Shown here: positions 36,259-44,844 of the stretch, piece after piece
Layout: every line of letters begins with the position of its first letter
Numbering within the stretch: the stretch's first letter is position 1
Source of the DNA: CAVUWL01 sp963787415
Lineage (GTDB): Bacteria; Actinomycetota; Thermoleophilia; Solirubrobacterales; 70-9
Assembly: GCA_963787415.1 (NCBI GenBank)
Contig: CAWBCO010000003.1
Span: forward strand, 930,001-994,000
Reading direction: 5' to 3'
Length of the DNA stretch: 64,000 nt
Position numbers and translations under genes: made by a program
The notes under the pieces: generated by a model
What the model saw: only the letters and a program-made list of their open reading frames with translations
Databases searched by the model: none
What the model was told of the DNA's origin: nothing

Positions 36259-37922
36259 CCGCCGTAGCGGTTTGTGATCGGCAGTCGACGGTCGCGGCCA
36301 AAGGCCTTCGGTGTGATGCGGATACCTGGAGCAGCTTGACGGCGCTTGTACTCGGAGTGATCGACCATTTGGATCACGTCATCGACGACGTCGGCTGGCA
36401 TTCCGTCGGCGATCATCTCCTCCCTCCCTTGGTCGCGCTCCACATAGGCCGCAAGGATGCGGTCAAGAAGCTCATAGGGCGGAAGCGAGTCGCTGTCGAG
36501 CTGCTCGGGCCGAAGCTCCGCGGAAGGCGCACGCTGCAAAACCGAGGCCGGAATCAGCTCCATACCGGCACGCTCGTTACGGCGGCGAACGAGTTCGTAA
36601 ACCAAAGTCTTCGGCACATCCTTGATCACCGCGAAGCCCCCGGCCATGTCGCCATAAAGAGTCGCGTAGCCAACCGACATCTCGCTCTTATTGCCGGTCG
36701 TCAGCACCAACCATCCGTGTTCATTGGAGAGCGCCATCATTAAATTACCGCGGATTCGTGCCTGGATGTTCTCGGCGGCGAGATCGGGCTCGGAGGAGCG
36801 GGTTCGGTCGCGAGGCAGAGTCTCAATCCCCGATCCGCCAGCGACGGGGCTGAGAGGGTCGGCGAGGACGCCCCGATAGGCATCCATTAGGCTAGAGATT
36901 GGAATTTCGATCAGCTCGCAGCCGAGCTGCTTGACGATCGCACGGGCATCGCCTTGGGTCTCTGGGCTGGAGTGGGGGGAGGGCATCACCACGCAGCTGA
37001 CATGTTCGGCGCCGATCGCGTCGACTGCCAGGGCCGCAACCAAGGCCGAGTCAATTCCCCCCGAGAGGCCAACGCCAACGTGGCGGAAGCCATTCTTGGA
37101 AACGTAGTCTCTGAGGCCCAGGGTGAGTGCCCGATAAACCTCGTCGAGATCGGGCAAAGGGGCCGCGAGCCGAGCATCCGTCGGGGTTGGCAGATCACAG
37201 ATCAGTAGCTCCTCTTCAAATTGAGCGGCGCGGGCGATCACCCTGCCACCGGGATCGGTGACAAAACTGTGGCCGTCAAAGATCAGTTCATCTTGTCCGC
37301 CAACCAGATTGCAAAATGCAAAGTGGGTCGCATAGGCGCGCGAGCGGGAGCCAAACATCGCCTCCCGCTCCGGACCCTTGCCACGGTGGTAGGGCGAGCC
37401 GGATGGGTTCGCAATCAGCTTTGCCCCGGCGTCGACCTCCGAAGAGGCAGGGGGCCCGCTGACCCAACAGTCCTCACAGATCGTAAGACCTACCCTGGTG
37501 CCGGCGACCTCGATCGTCGAGGGCTCGGTACCCGGCACGAAGTAGCGTTGCTCATCAAAGACCGCGTAGTTGGGCAGTCGAATCTTGCGGTAGACGGCGG
37601 ACACCGATCCCCCCGCGAGGACAGCAAGGGAGTTGTGGGCGTGGCGGAAATCACCACCACCGGCAACCGGCTCGGCGAAGCCGACCAGGGCGCTGAGGCC
37701 ATGCACCCCCTTCGCCAATTCCTCAACTGCCTCTCGATTGGCCGAGACGAAATGGCGCTTGAGGTAAAGATCCTCGGCCGGGTAGCCGGGAATGCAGAGC
37801 TCGGGAAAGATGACCAGGTCCGCGCCGGCGCTGCCGGCACGAGTGATCCAATCCGCGACCTTGGCTGCGTTCGCGTCGATGTCGCCGACGATCGGGTTGA
37901 TCTGAGCAAGCGCTACGCGCAT
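36255..37922 (-). CDS. nadE: Glutamine-dependent NAD synthetase
   Basis: Final step of NAD synthesis, amidating nicotinate adenine dinucleotide with ammonia from glutamine. The 555-aa product has an N-terminal nitrilase domain (1-250: IFPELCIPGYP, YRKIRLPNY, catalytic Cys in TICEDCWVSG). The C-terminal ATP pyrophosphatase domain has GLSGGIDSALVAALA and TTGNKSEMSVGYATLYGDMAGG. ATG 37922. Shorter than the 680-aa mycobacterial form, so of the compact two-domain type. Confidence 0.94.
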   Translation of the reverse strand: MRVALAQINPIVGDIDANAAKVADWITRAGSAGADLVIFPELCIPGYPAEDLYLKRHFVSANREAVEELAKGVHGLSALVGFAEPVAGGGDFRHAHNSLAVLAGGSVSAVYRKIRLPNYAVFDEQRYFVPGTEPSTIEVAGTRVGLTICEDCWVSGPPASSEVDAGAKLIANPSGSPYHRGKGPEREAMFGSRSRAYATHFAFCNLVGGQDELIFDGHSFVTDPGGRVIARAAQFEEELLICDLPTPTDARLAAPLPDLDEVYRALTLGLRDYVSKNGFRHVGVGLSGGIDSALVAALAVDAIGAEHVSCVVMPSPHSSPETQGDARAIVKQLGCELIEIPISSLMDAYRGVLADPLSPVAGGSGIETLPRDRTRSSEPDLAAENIQARIRGNLMMALSNEHGWLVLTTGNKSEMSVGYATLYGDMAGGFAVIKDVPKTLVYELVRRRNERAGMELIPASVLQRAPSAELRPEQLDSDSLPPYELLDRILAAYVERDQGREEMIADGMPADVVDDVIQMVDHSEYKRRQAAPGIRITPKAFGRDRRLPITNRYGG

Positions 37923-37978
37923 GGCGGCTGGTTCCAGTCAGCTTCGGTCTCGAGCTGATTCAGTTTCTGCGCACCGAA

Positions 37979-38014
37979 GGAGGAATTTGCGCCGCGCTCG
38001 GCGCGAGCTCCTCC
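37979..38014. other. Hairpin between the WS/DGAT and nadE genes
   Basis: Arms GGAGG (37979-37983) and CCTCC (38010-38014) enclose GCGCC/GGCGC. On the minus strand it lies between the end of the acyltransferase gene and nadE and could end that transcript, but only a weak T-run follows. Confidence 0.35.
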
Positions 38015-38166
38015 GTTTGAACCATCGGGATAACCGCGATTGGGACTGAGCAGAAGCGCAATCCCGGCAACTTGATTGGCCCAGCATCGATCGCCGCCCC
38101 ACGGCAGCCCGTTCTGCCGCCGGGCCTGACGAATTCGTGAATGAGGTCCGTGTAGGTTGAGGGTCC

Positions 38167-39633
38167 TCAAGCTCCGGCTAGACCTGGGCCTCCGGGGCCA
38201 GTGCAGACCGCCTGGTGGGTTCGCGGTATTTGTTTGCGCGGCCGAGCCCCGCGCTTGGAGTTTGGCTGCGCGGCATCCACCATCTCGCGGATTGCGCCCT
38301 CAAGATCGAGAGCGAAGCTGTCGAGTTCGGACATCGCGTCGTAGTCGCCGATCAAACCGAAGTTGACCTGGCCGTTGTAGGACATGATCCCTACGCACAG
38401 TGCCTGGCGGCGGGCCAGCGGAACCATCGGGAAGATCGACTCCATCTGGCGACCGAGGACGTAGAGCGGCAGCTGTGGTCCCGGCACGTTGGTGACGACG
38501 AGGTTGAAAAAGCGTTGCGCAGGCTGCAAGCGAGCGGCCTGGGCGGCGATCGTCGGAGGTGCAAAGTCGGTGATTTTGGTCAGGATCTCAGCTCCGACCG
38601 CTTGACCTGAGGCCTTCAGGTCGCCCATCGTCTCAGTCACCAAGCGCAGGCGCTCGATCGGGTCCTCACACCAGACCGGAAGCGGCGCCATCATCGCCGT
38701 CAGCCTGTTGCCGAGCGCTCCATGCTCCTCATCGGCGCGGACGCTGACCGGAACCATCGCCCTCATCTCAAGGCCGTCGGTGTCATTGCCGCGGGCGCGG
38801 AGATAGTTGCCCAGCGCTCCGGCGACGATCGCGAGGATCACGTCGTTGACGGTGCCGCCGTGGCTGTCCTTGACGCGCTTCAGCCCCGCCAGGTCGGTCT
38901 GGGCGATCGCGAAGCGCCGGTGGGGACCAATCTCAACGTTAAACGGAGTAGAGGGCGCCGCGATCCCAGCGCCGATGATTTTGCCGGTGGCTCCAATACC
39001 CCGCGCAACCTGGCGCGGGCCACGCAATACGGCGCGGACTCCGCGAACGATCTCCTTTGGGCTGGTGAGGCGCTCGCGGACCGCATCGCCAAGTAAGGCG
39101 AGGTCGGTTGGCTCAGGTCTTGCCTGCCATCGGGGAGCCGTCCTCGCTGGCAGCGGTGGCTCCCGGTCCAGATCAAAGAGCACGGTTGTGATGTCGACCC
39201 CGGAGATGCCATCGACCAATGCGTGGTGGCTCTTGCCGACGACGCTGAAACGGCCATCCCGTAGCCCCTCGACCAGCCACAGCTCCCACAACGGCTTGGT
39301 CCGATCGAGCTGCTGGGAGAAGATCCGCGCGGCAAGGTTTCGTAACTGCTCCTCAGAGCCTGGGGCCGGCAGCGCGGTCTGGCGGACGTGGTAATCGAGG
39401 TTAAGGTGAGGATCATCGGTCCAAACCGGGCGACCCTGACCGAAGGGTACGAAGCGCAGCTTTTGGCGAAAGCGCGGTACCAGGTGTAAACGCGAGGCTA
39501 TGTGGTCGCGGAACTCCCTGTGGCCCGGCGCCGGGCCCTCGAAAATAATCGTGGTGGCGACGTGCATATGCGCGCCGGCGCGCTCCATATGCAGGAAGGA
39601 AGAGTCCAACCCGCTGAGCCGATCATCTGTCAC
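38167..39633 (-). CDS. WS/DGAT family acyltransferase (wax ester/triacylglycerol synthase)
   Basis: Transfers acyl groups from acyl-CoA to diacylglycerol or long-chain alcohols at the membrane, making storage lipid. The 488-aa product starts LSGLDSSFLHMERAGAHMHV and has the catalytic motif HHALVDGISGVD (about 135). It continues with GGTVNDVILAIVAGALGNYLR, and ends with the NVPGPQLPLYVLG block. GTG 39633 is chosen since the family starts close to SGLDSSFL; codons upstream show no homology. Substrate preference not readable. Confidence 0.9.
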   Translation of the reverse strand: MTDDRLSGLDSSFLHMERAGAHMHVATTIIFEGPAPGHREFRDHIASRLHLVPRFRQKLRFVPFGQGRPVWTDDPHLNLDYHVRQTALPAPGSEEQLRNLAARIFSQQLDRTKPLWELWLVEGLRDGRFSVVGKSHHALVDGISGVDITTVLFDLDREPPLPARTAPRWQARPEPTDLALLGDAVRERLTSPKEIVRGVRAVLRGPRQVARGIGATGKIIGAGIAAPSTPFNVEIGPHRRFAIAQTDLAGLKRVKDSHGGTVNDVILAIVAGALGNYLRARGNDTDGLEMRAMVPVSVRADEEHGALGNRLTAMMAPLPVWCEDPIERLRLVTETMGDLKASGQAVGAEILTKITDFAPPTIAAQAARLQPAQRFFNLVVTNVPGPQLPLYVLGRQMESIFPMVPLARRQALCVGIMSYNGQVNFGLIGDYDAMSELDSFALDLEGAIREMVDAAQPNSKRGARPRKQIPRTHQAVCTGPGGPGLAGA

Positions 39634-39787
39634 CGCCCAATCTTCGCACAACCCCCTTACCGCGGTAATGGTGCAATTTGGCATTGCAAAGAGGTTTCCA
39701 GGCGAGCGAGAGAAATCATTCCGCGTGATGGCGCTCACGCTGGAGCTGCCCGCGGAGCCCTACTGTGGCCCGCTCAGAACGAAACCA

Positions 39788-39958
39788 GCCCATCTGCCGA
39801 ATCCCCCGCGAGCGCGGCGGGATCGGGGGAACCAAGGTCACGATAAGTAGATCGCGTGACGGGGGCGAATCGGGCGGCGAGCCGCCTGTAGCGACCGCCA
39901 GGCACCATGCCGGCAGCCGCGAGCCCGTCAGCTAACCCCGTAGGCAGGCGAGGAAGCG
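39788..39958 (+). ncRNA. Cyclic di-AMP riboswitch (ydaO/yuaA type)
   Basis: The segment has the conserved order of this aptamer: GCCGAATC near the 5' end, GGGGGAACC, a closed hairpin (GTCACG/CGTGAC), GGGGGCGAATC, and GAGCCCGTCAGCTAACCCCGT followed by AGGCAGGCGAGGAAG. CTGCC (39794-39798) can pair with GGCAG (39943-39947) as the closing helix. It ends 12 nt before the rlpA-like ATG. ydaO RNAs are off-switches for c-di-AMP and in actinobacteria often precede genes of wall hydrolases, matching the gene here. TACTGT (39761-39766) is a possible -10. Confidence 0.88.
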
Positions 39959-39970
39959 AGTGATAAAACA

Positions 39971-40612
39971 ATGCGATACCTCCTGCCCGCGGTGGCCGCT
40001 GCGATAGCCGTTATCGCGGCTCCGGCCAGCGCTCAACCCCCGTTTCCCCCGCAGGGAGCCCCTGGGGAGCGCTCCCATGTGGCTCTTCACCTCTCGACCC
40101 ATACGGTCCTAAACGGGCGCTTCCTGAGCATCAGAGGTCGGGTGCGCCCGGCTGGGCCCCACCGGATTCAGCTCGTCGTCCGAGGGCCAAGTTCTGAGGT
40201 CGCGCATCTCACAACCAAAGCAAACGGGTTTTTTGTCCAACGCTGGAGCCCAAAGCGAATTGGAACCTATGAGGTTCACGCAGACGACCTCCACGACCAA
40301 GGCAGCGGCGGTTCAGTTAGCGTCGCCCGTCGCCTCACCAGCTTCCATCCGGCGCTGGTTTCCTATTACGGGCCAGGTCTATACGGCGGCGCCTTGGCCT
40401 GCGGCGGGATCCTGCGTCCGGGGACCCTTGGGGTCGCCAGCAAGACGCTGCCCTGCGGGACGCTGGTAAGCCTGCGCTACCGAGCCCGTGCAATCACGGT
40501 GCCGGTCATCGACCGGGGCCCCTACGTCGCCGGCCGCGAGTTCGATCTGACCGCCGCTACCAGGGCACGGCTGGATTTTCCCGGACTCGGAGTATTGCTC
40601 AGCAACCACTGA
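39971..40612 (+). CDS. Secreted RlpA-like double-psi beta-barrel protein
   Basis: A 213-aa exported protein. The signal peptide is about 1-21 (LLPAVAAAIAVIAAPASA, cut before QPP). An Ig-like beta region (about 35-120) is followed by an RlpA-like double-psi barrel (about 130-205): YYGPGLYGGALACGG, ASKTLPCGTLV, VPVIDRGPYVAGREFDLT. RlpA-like proteins are wall-associated, some being lytic transglycosylases on naked glycan. The riboswitch ahead suggests expression tied to c-di-AMP. It converges with dinB. Confidence 0.85.
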   Translation: MRYLLPAVAAAIAVIAAPASAQPPFPPQGAPGERSHVALHLSTHTVLNGRFLSIRGRVRPAGPHRIQLVVRGPSSEVAHLTTKANGFFVQRWSPKRIGTYEVHADDLHDQGSGGSVSVARRLTSFHPALVSYYGPGLYGGALACGGILRPGTLGVASKTLPCGTLVSLRYRARAITVPVIDRGPYVAGREFDLTAATRARLDFPGLGVLLSNH

Positions 40613-40619
40613 AGCGTGC

Positions 40620-41735
40620 TCAACGACGACAGCCGTCGGGACCGCTGATCGCCTCATCCGCGCAGAGCTGAAGCTGGGACTCAGGCGGGTTGGGCTGTAG
40701 TTGGTCTTCGGGCGCAAAGCCGGCAACGCGCACGCCGAGCAGCCTGACCGGGCGTGATGGGTCATAGGCCTGCAGGAGCTGAACGGCCGTCGGGCCAATT
40801 TCGGCTGGATCATCGGTCGGACTCTCCAGGGTCCGCGAGCGGCTGACGTTGGTCCAGTCATTCAGTCGGACCTTGATCCCGACGGTGCGACCTTTCAGCG
40901 CACGCGAGCGAAGGCGACGGCAGAGCTCCTCGGCGAGCCCGATCAGCGATTGCTCGAGCTGAGTGCGATCCAAGACATCGGTGTCAAAGGTCACCTCAGC
41001 CGATTGGGATTTTGCTTCGCGAAGAACGGTGAGCGTGCTGTCGTCCTCAAAGTGGGCACGCTGAGCGAGCCATCGACCCATCCGTGGACCGAATGCAGAG
41101 GTGAGCTCGGTGAGATCGTGCGCGCGCAGCTCAGCTAGGGTGGCGATTCCCATCCGCTGCAGCCGCAGAACCGTCTTTGGTCCGATGCCCGGAACCAGGC
41201 CCGGGGACTCCACCTTGAAGCGCTCCAGCGCTTCAAGGCGTGAGAGCACAACCAACCCCGCTGGCTTCCCGAGCTCGCTTGTGATCTTCGCCAAGACGCG
41301 GTTCTCGGAGATGCCGACCGAGCAGGTGAGACCCTCCTGCTCACGGATCTCGGTCGCTATCTGGCGCATTGTCGCCTTTGGCGAGAACAGGCCGGTGAGC
41401 TCAATGTAGGCCTCGTCGAGACCGACCACCTCGACCGTCTCTGCGTTGCGACGCAGAATCTGCATCACCCCGGCCGATGCCTCCCGGTAGGCCTTGAAGT
41501 CTGGCCGCAGGTAGACGGCGCCGGGGAGCCGGCGGCGGGCCACCGCGGCCGGCATCGCCGAGTGAATCCCGGCCAACCTCCTTGCCTCATAGCTTGCCGT
41601 CGTAACAACCGCTCGGGGGCCCGCGCCGCAAACGACAACCGGCTTCCCCTTCAACTCCGGACGCCGGCGCAGCTCCACCGAAGCATAAAATGCATCCATG
41701 TCAAGGTGCGATACGCAGCGGGTCCAGTCCTTCAC
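40620..41735 (-). CDS. dinB: DNA polymerase IV (Y family)
   Basis: Error-prone translesion polymerase. The 371-aa product has the catalytic HLDMDAFYASVELRRRPELKGKP, SYEARRLAGIHSAMP, the second acidic motif VVGLDEAYIELTG, and helix-hairpin-helix GLVPGIGPKTVLRL. The little-finger domain runs to about 340. GTG 41735 has TAGCCT 6 nt upstream, suggesting leaderless initiation. I see no LexA box before it. No C-terminal beta-clamp motif can be stated with certainty. Confidence 0.92.
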   Translation of the reverse strand: MKDWTRCVSHLDMDAFYASVELRRRPELKGKPVVVCGAGPRAVVTTASYEARRLAGIHSAMPAAVARRRLPGAVYLRPDFKAYREASAGVMQILRRNAETVEVVGLDEAYIELTGLFSPKATMRQIATEIREQEGLTCSVGISENRVLAKITSELGKPAGLVVLSRLEALERFKVESPGLVPGIGPKTVLRLQRMGIATLAELRAHDLTELTSAFGPRMGRWLAQRAHFEDDSTLTVLREAKSQSAEVTFDTDVLDRTQLEQSLIGLAEELCRRLRSRALKGRTVGIKVRLNDWTNVSRSRTLESPTDDPAEIGPTAVQLLQAYDPSRPVRLLGVRVAGFAPEDQLQPNPPESQLQLCADEAISGPDGCRR

Positions 41736-41741
41736 ACCTTG

Positions 41742-41747
41742 AGGCTA
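41742..41747 (-). promoter_or_regulatory. -10-like hexamer of dinB
   Basis: TAGCCT on the minus strand, 6 nt before GTG 41735. Confidence 0.35.
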
Positions 41748-41778
41748 GACCCAGCTCCAGCGGATCATCGCAACGGCC

Positions 41779-41793
41779 GGTGATCCGATCACC
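41779..41793. repeat. Short inverted repeat in the dinB upstream region
   Basis: GGTGAT-CCG-ATCACC, followed on the plus strand by TGAAAAAAAG. It is not a terminator in either direction (A-run on plus, T-run before the stem on minus). It could be an operator for dinB or the small gene at 41988. No other element recognised in 41748-41975. Confidence 0.4.
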
Positions 41794-41987
41794 TGAAAAA
41801 AAGCTACCGGGCGCCAGCGGATGGCCTGCTTGGATCGCGGCAAGGCCGGGCGCCTGCCCACCGCGGGCCCTTTCCCTTTGAGTGCTCAGGATAAATCCGA
41901 GCTCCGGTCGGGCCGCCATAGCGCCCGCGACTCATCTCGTTGGGCTCTGACCGGGCATGCGCTCTTGCGACGCCTTAGAATTTCGCG

Positions 41988-42266
41988 ATGGCTTCAGCTG
42001 AGGCGAAGAACCTCGAGGCGATCTCAAAGGCAATCGATCAGCACAATGCGAATTGCTCGTTTCCCGCCGCCCAGGTTCGGATGAACCCATTTGAGGTCGA
42101 GCGCCTGGGCTGGGAGCAGATTCGAGGCCTGCCGGTCATGGCTGATGCGGAGATCGGCACCGGCCGCTTCCGGATCGTCTGCTCTCGTGAGCTTGACGGA
42201 GGGGGAATCGAAGAGGTAGAGGCCGTCGGTCAAGAGCTCCAGGTGGCCACTCCGATCAGAAACTAA
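41988..42266 (+). CDS. Small conserved-looking hypothetical protein
   Basis: A 92-aa soluble protein with a helical N-terminus (EAKNLEAISKAIDQH) and a beta-rich rest (MNPFEVERLGWEQIRGLPV, FRIVCSREL). No domain recognised. TAGAAT lies 6 nt before ATG 41988, a clear leaderless pattern, which makes it a likely real gene. The stop overlaps the ccdA stop by 4 nt (CTAA), tail to tail. Confidence 0.65.
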   Translation: MASAEAKNLEAISKAIDQHNANCSFPAAQVRMNPFEVERLGWEQIRGLPVMADAEIGTGRFRIVCSRELDGGGIEEVEAVGQELQVATPIRN

Positions 42267-43024
42267 ACCTGGCTCCAGAAATTGAGGCCAAGGCTTGAGA
42301 GCCAATTCTGGGCTTCGATATTGAGCTGAAACATTTGCCCGGTCCAGATCAGGATGCCCATGGCGATCAGGACCAGACCGCCGGTGGCAACGATCGCCTG
42401 ATAGTGGCGCTTGATCACCGCGAAGGCTGTGGTCATACGCGAGAAAGCGATCGCGGTGAGGAGAAAGGGGATGGCTAGTCCGGCCGAGTAAACGGCGAGG
42501 AGGAAGGCTCCACGCCCGGCGGAGCCAGAGAGCGAAGCCGCGGAGAGAATGGCGCCAAGGGTTGGGCCGATGCATGGGGTCCAGGCGATCGCAAAAGCGG
42601 CGCCGGCCACAATCGGTCCGCCCTTGCCCGCCCGAGCCAGCAGGGCCTCGACGTGCCACTCGCGATTCAGTCTCGTCACGAACAGCGAGGCGACGAAAAG
42701 AACGCCCATCGCGATGATCACTGCTCCGGAAATCTTGGTCAGCAGCTGCTTGTGGTTTTGGAGGGCGGAGCCAAGCCCAGTGGCGGTCAGCCCGAGAAGG
42801 ATGAAGATCGCCGAGAAGCTGGCGACAAAGAGAAGGCTCGGCCCGAGAACCCTGCGCCAGCCGGCACTCTCGAGCTCCGCAGCGGAAACGCCGCTCACCG
42901 CGGAGAGGTATCCGGGCACGAGCGGCAAGACGCAGGGAGATAGAAAGGAAACCACGCCGGCGGCGAGGGCGGCGAGAATCCCGACTCCAGCGGCTGGATC
43001 GGTGTTGAGCGCGGCGAGGAGCAC
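42263..43024 (-). CDS. ccdA: Cytochrome c biogenesis protein CcdA
   Basis: A membrane thiol transporter passing electrons from cytoplasmic thioredoxin to extracytoplasmic proteins. The 253-aa product has six hydrophobic segments and the two reactive motifs SFLSPCVLPLVPGY (near 25) and AWTPCIGPTLGAI (near 150). GTG 43024 is preceded by TACCCT (minus strand 43034-43039) at 9 nt; upstream codons in the same frame look non-coding. No ResB/ResC or TlpA gene adjoins it. Confidence 0.9.
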   Translation of the reverse strand: MLLAALNTDPAAGVGILAALAAGVVSFLSPCVLPLVPGYLSAVSGVSAAELESAGWRRVLGPSLLFVASFSAIFILLGLTATGLGSALQNHKQLLTKISGAVIIAMGVLFVASLFVTRLNREWHVEALLARAGKGGPIVAGAAFAIAWTPCIGPTLGAILSAASLSGSAGRGAFLLAVYSAGLAIPFLLTAIAFSRMTTAFAVIKRHYQAIVATGGLVLIAMGILIWTGQMFQLNIEAQNWLSSLGLNFWSQV

Positions 43025-43109
43025 TACCCCACCAGGGTACCCCGACCGGACACCCTGCCAACCCGAGGCGCCGTTGCATTGTCGAAAGGAGGCGGGGAGA
43101 CTGGCCGCT

Positions 43110-43550
43110 ATGAAACTAAACGCGCTGATCCTCAACTGCGCACTGAAGAAGTCCCCGGAGCACTCCAATACCCAGGGCCTGGTCGAGATGGTTGGCAGGC
43201 ACTTCGACGATCTGGGCGGGTACGAGAACCTGAGGCCGGTCGACTATGAGCGGACGGCGCCCATTGCTCCGCGGAGACGACGCCATTCAACCTCGCCCCC
43301 CTCGGCTGTGCTATCCCCCCAAACGCCGACACCTACGGGGTTGGTGATGGGAGGTCCGGGCCGTCGTTTCTTCGAGGCCGGTAGCAAGGACCATCGCTAC
43401 ACCCGCAGCCTGGATCTCGACAACGTCGTCCACCTCGCTCGCATCCTCAAAGAGCACCCGATTCCGCTGCAGGGAAACACGGTTCGCGGCTGGCAGCCCG
43501 AGGACTGCAGCGGTCACGATGATCGGATGCCCGGCGGCCCCGTCGGCTGA
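43110..43550 (+). pseudogene. Decayed flavodoxin-family NAD(P)H:FMN oxidoreductase
   Basis: The frame begins MKLNALILNCALKKSPEHSNT, the start of flavodoxin-like oxidoreductases of about 200 aa, and near its end has VVHLARILKEHPIPLQGNT, their usual C-terminus. The middle with the flavin-binding loops (ADILVIGTPIWxG region) is missing. Part of the following sequence reads correctly only in another frame (PPNADTYGVGDGRSGPSFL around 43318-43375), so there is a deletion plus at least one frameshift. The rest of 43110-43550 is not recognisable. A nonfunctional remnant. Confidence 0.75.
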
Positions 43551-43650
43551 GTGATGATCAAATCCGAAAAAAGGACGAAGTGACGCCAACTGCCTGCCTC
43601 TTGTGGCCTGGAGGGGTCAATAGCGGCTTCCAGGCTCGCCCGAATTGGAA

Positions 43651-44793
43651 ATGAAGTCCAAGCGGTCGAGCGCGGATCAGCGAACCGGCGCAGCGCCATC
43701 TAGCCCCGCCGGCATCGCCAAGCGAGCGCGGATGGCTGTCCTCTTTGAGTTCGGTCCGAGCAAGCCAGGGCCGGCGCTACGGCGGGGTGTTTTGGTTGCG
43801 ATACCGGTCACAGCCGCCCTCTGCCTTGAGCTCGGGCTAAACGCTCCAAGCAAAGGGGCTATCGCGACCGGCGCTCTACTCGCGGGCTTCCCCGGCCTCG
43901 ATGCTCCCGCCCGCACTCGAGCCGCCTGGCAGGGTGCGGTGGCGCCGTTGATCGGGGCCGCGGCGGCGCTTGGCGCCCTCACCGGATCTTCCCTCTTACT
44001 TGCGGTCGCGACGCTGGGAATTATCGGGGTGGGAGCCGGGTACTGCTTCGCGGTCTCGCTGCGACTCTCAATCGCGGGGATCTCGGTTGCTCTCTCGCTG
44101 CTGATTGCCCAGGGCCTATCGCTATCGCCCTCCGATGCGACCCGGGCGCTTATCTTCGCCACCTTGGGCGGCCTCCTGCAGGCCGCCTTCTCACTGTTCA
44201 TATGGGCGGTGGGCGATCGCGGCCAAGACAGCGTTGAACCGGGTTGTAACGGCCATTTCGCCCTCGCCGAGCTCTCCGCCAACTTCACTCTGCACTCGAT
44301 CAGCGCCCGTCATGCACTGCGCTTTGGTGGAGCACTTGCCGTCGGGGTGGCGATGTACTGGGCGCTGGGGATGAAGGAGCATGGCTTCTGGATTCCGCTC
44401 ACGATTCTCTTCGTTTTGCGGCCAAAGCGCGAAGATACCTTTGACCGTCTGATTCTGCGCGCGGCCGGCACCGCGGCTGGGTTGATGATCGCCACCGTCC
44501 TCTCCATATTGCTGGGTGGTGACGCGATTGCGATTGCGATCGCCCTGGGTGTGGCGACGGCGCTGGCATACGGCTTATTGACCGTGCAATACGCGCTGTT
44601 TACCGCGGCGATCACGACCTTCGCCGTGCTCTTGGCAACCCGCCTAGGTGAGCCTGCCCTCAGTGCCGCTGGTCAGCGCGCGGCGGCAACGGCGCTTGGA
44701 ATCGGGATCGCAGCTGCCTCGTTTTTCCTTTGGCCCAACCCCGAAGAGGGGGGAGGCGACACGCTGGCCCCACAACAGGCTGCGGCACGCTAA
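43651..44793 (+). CDS. FUSC/aromatic acid exporter-like membrane protein
   Basis: A protein of about 380 aa with two clusters of hydrophobic helices (about 45-165 and 215-365) separated by a short polar segment. This is the duplicated arrangement of FUSC/YccS-type proteins, with a characteristic second-half start HALRFGGALAVGVAMYW followed by HGFWIPLTILFVLRP. The family includes efflux components for small aromatic acids; substrate unknown. Start uncertain: ATG 43651 is given, ATG 43732 also fits. Confidence 0.75.
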   Translation: MKSKRSSADQRTGAAPSSPAGIAKRARMAVLFEFGPSKPGPALRRGVLVAIPVTAALCLELGLNAPSKGAIATGALLAGFPGLDAPARTRAAWQGAVAPLIGAAAALGALTGSSLLLAVATLGIIGVGAGYCFAVSLRLSIAGISVALSLLIAQGLSLSPSDATRALIFATLGGLLQAAFSLFIWAVGDRGQDSVEPGCNGHFALAELSANFTLHSISARHALRFGGALAVGVAMYWALGMKEHGFWIPLTILFVLRPKREDTFDRLILRAAGTAAGLMIATVLSILLGGDAIAIAIALGVATALAYGLLTVQYALFTAAITTFAVLLATRLGEPALSAAGQRAAATALGIGIAAASFFLWPNPEEGGGDTLAPQQAAAR

Positions 44794-44844
44794 ATTCCTG
44801 GCTACGCAGCCAACTCCCGTTGGCTTGAAAACCAAGGAGTGAGA

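Noticed and set aside
41779..41800. Inverted repeat plus A-run as an intrinsic terminator
   Set aside because: On plus the stem is followed by A, on minus the T-run precedes the stem; neither gives stem plus U-tract.
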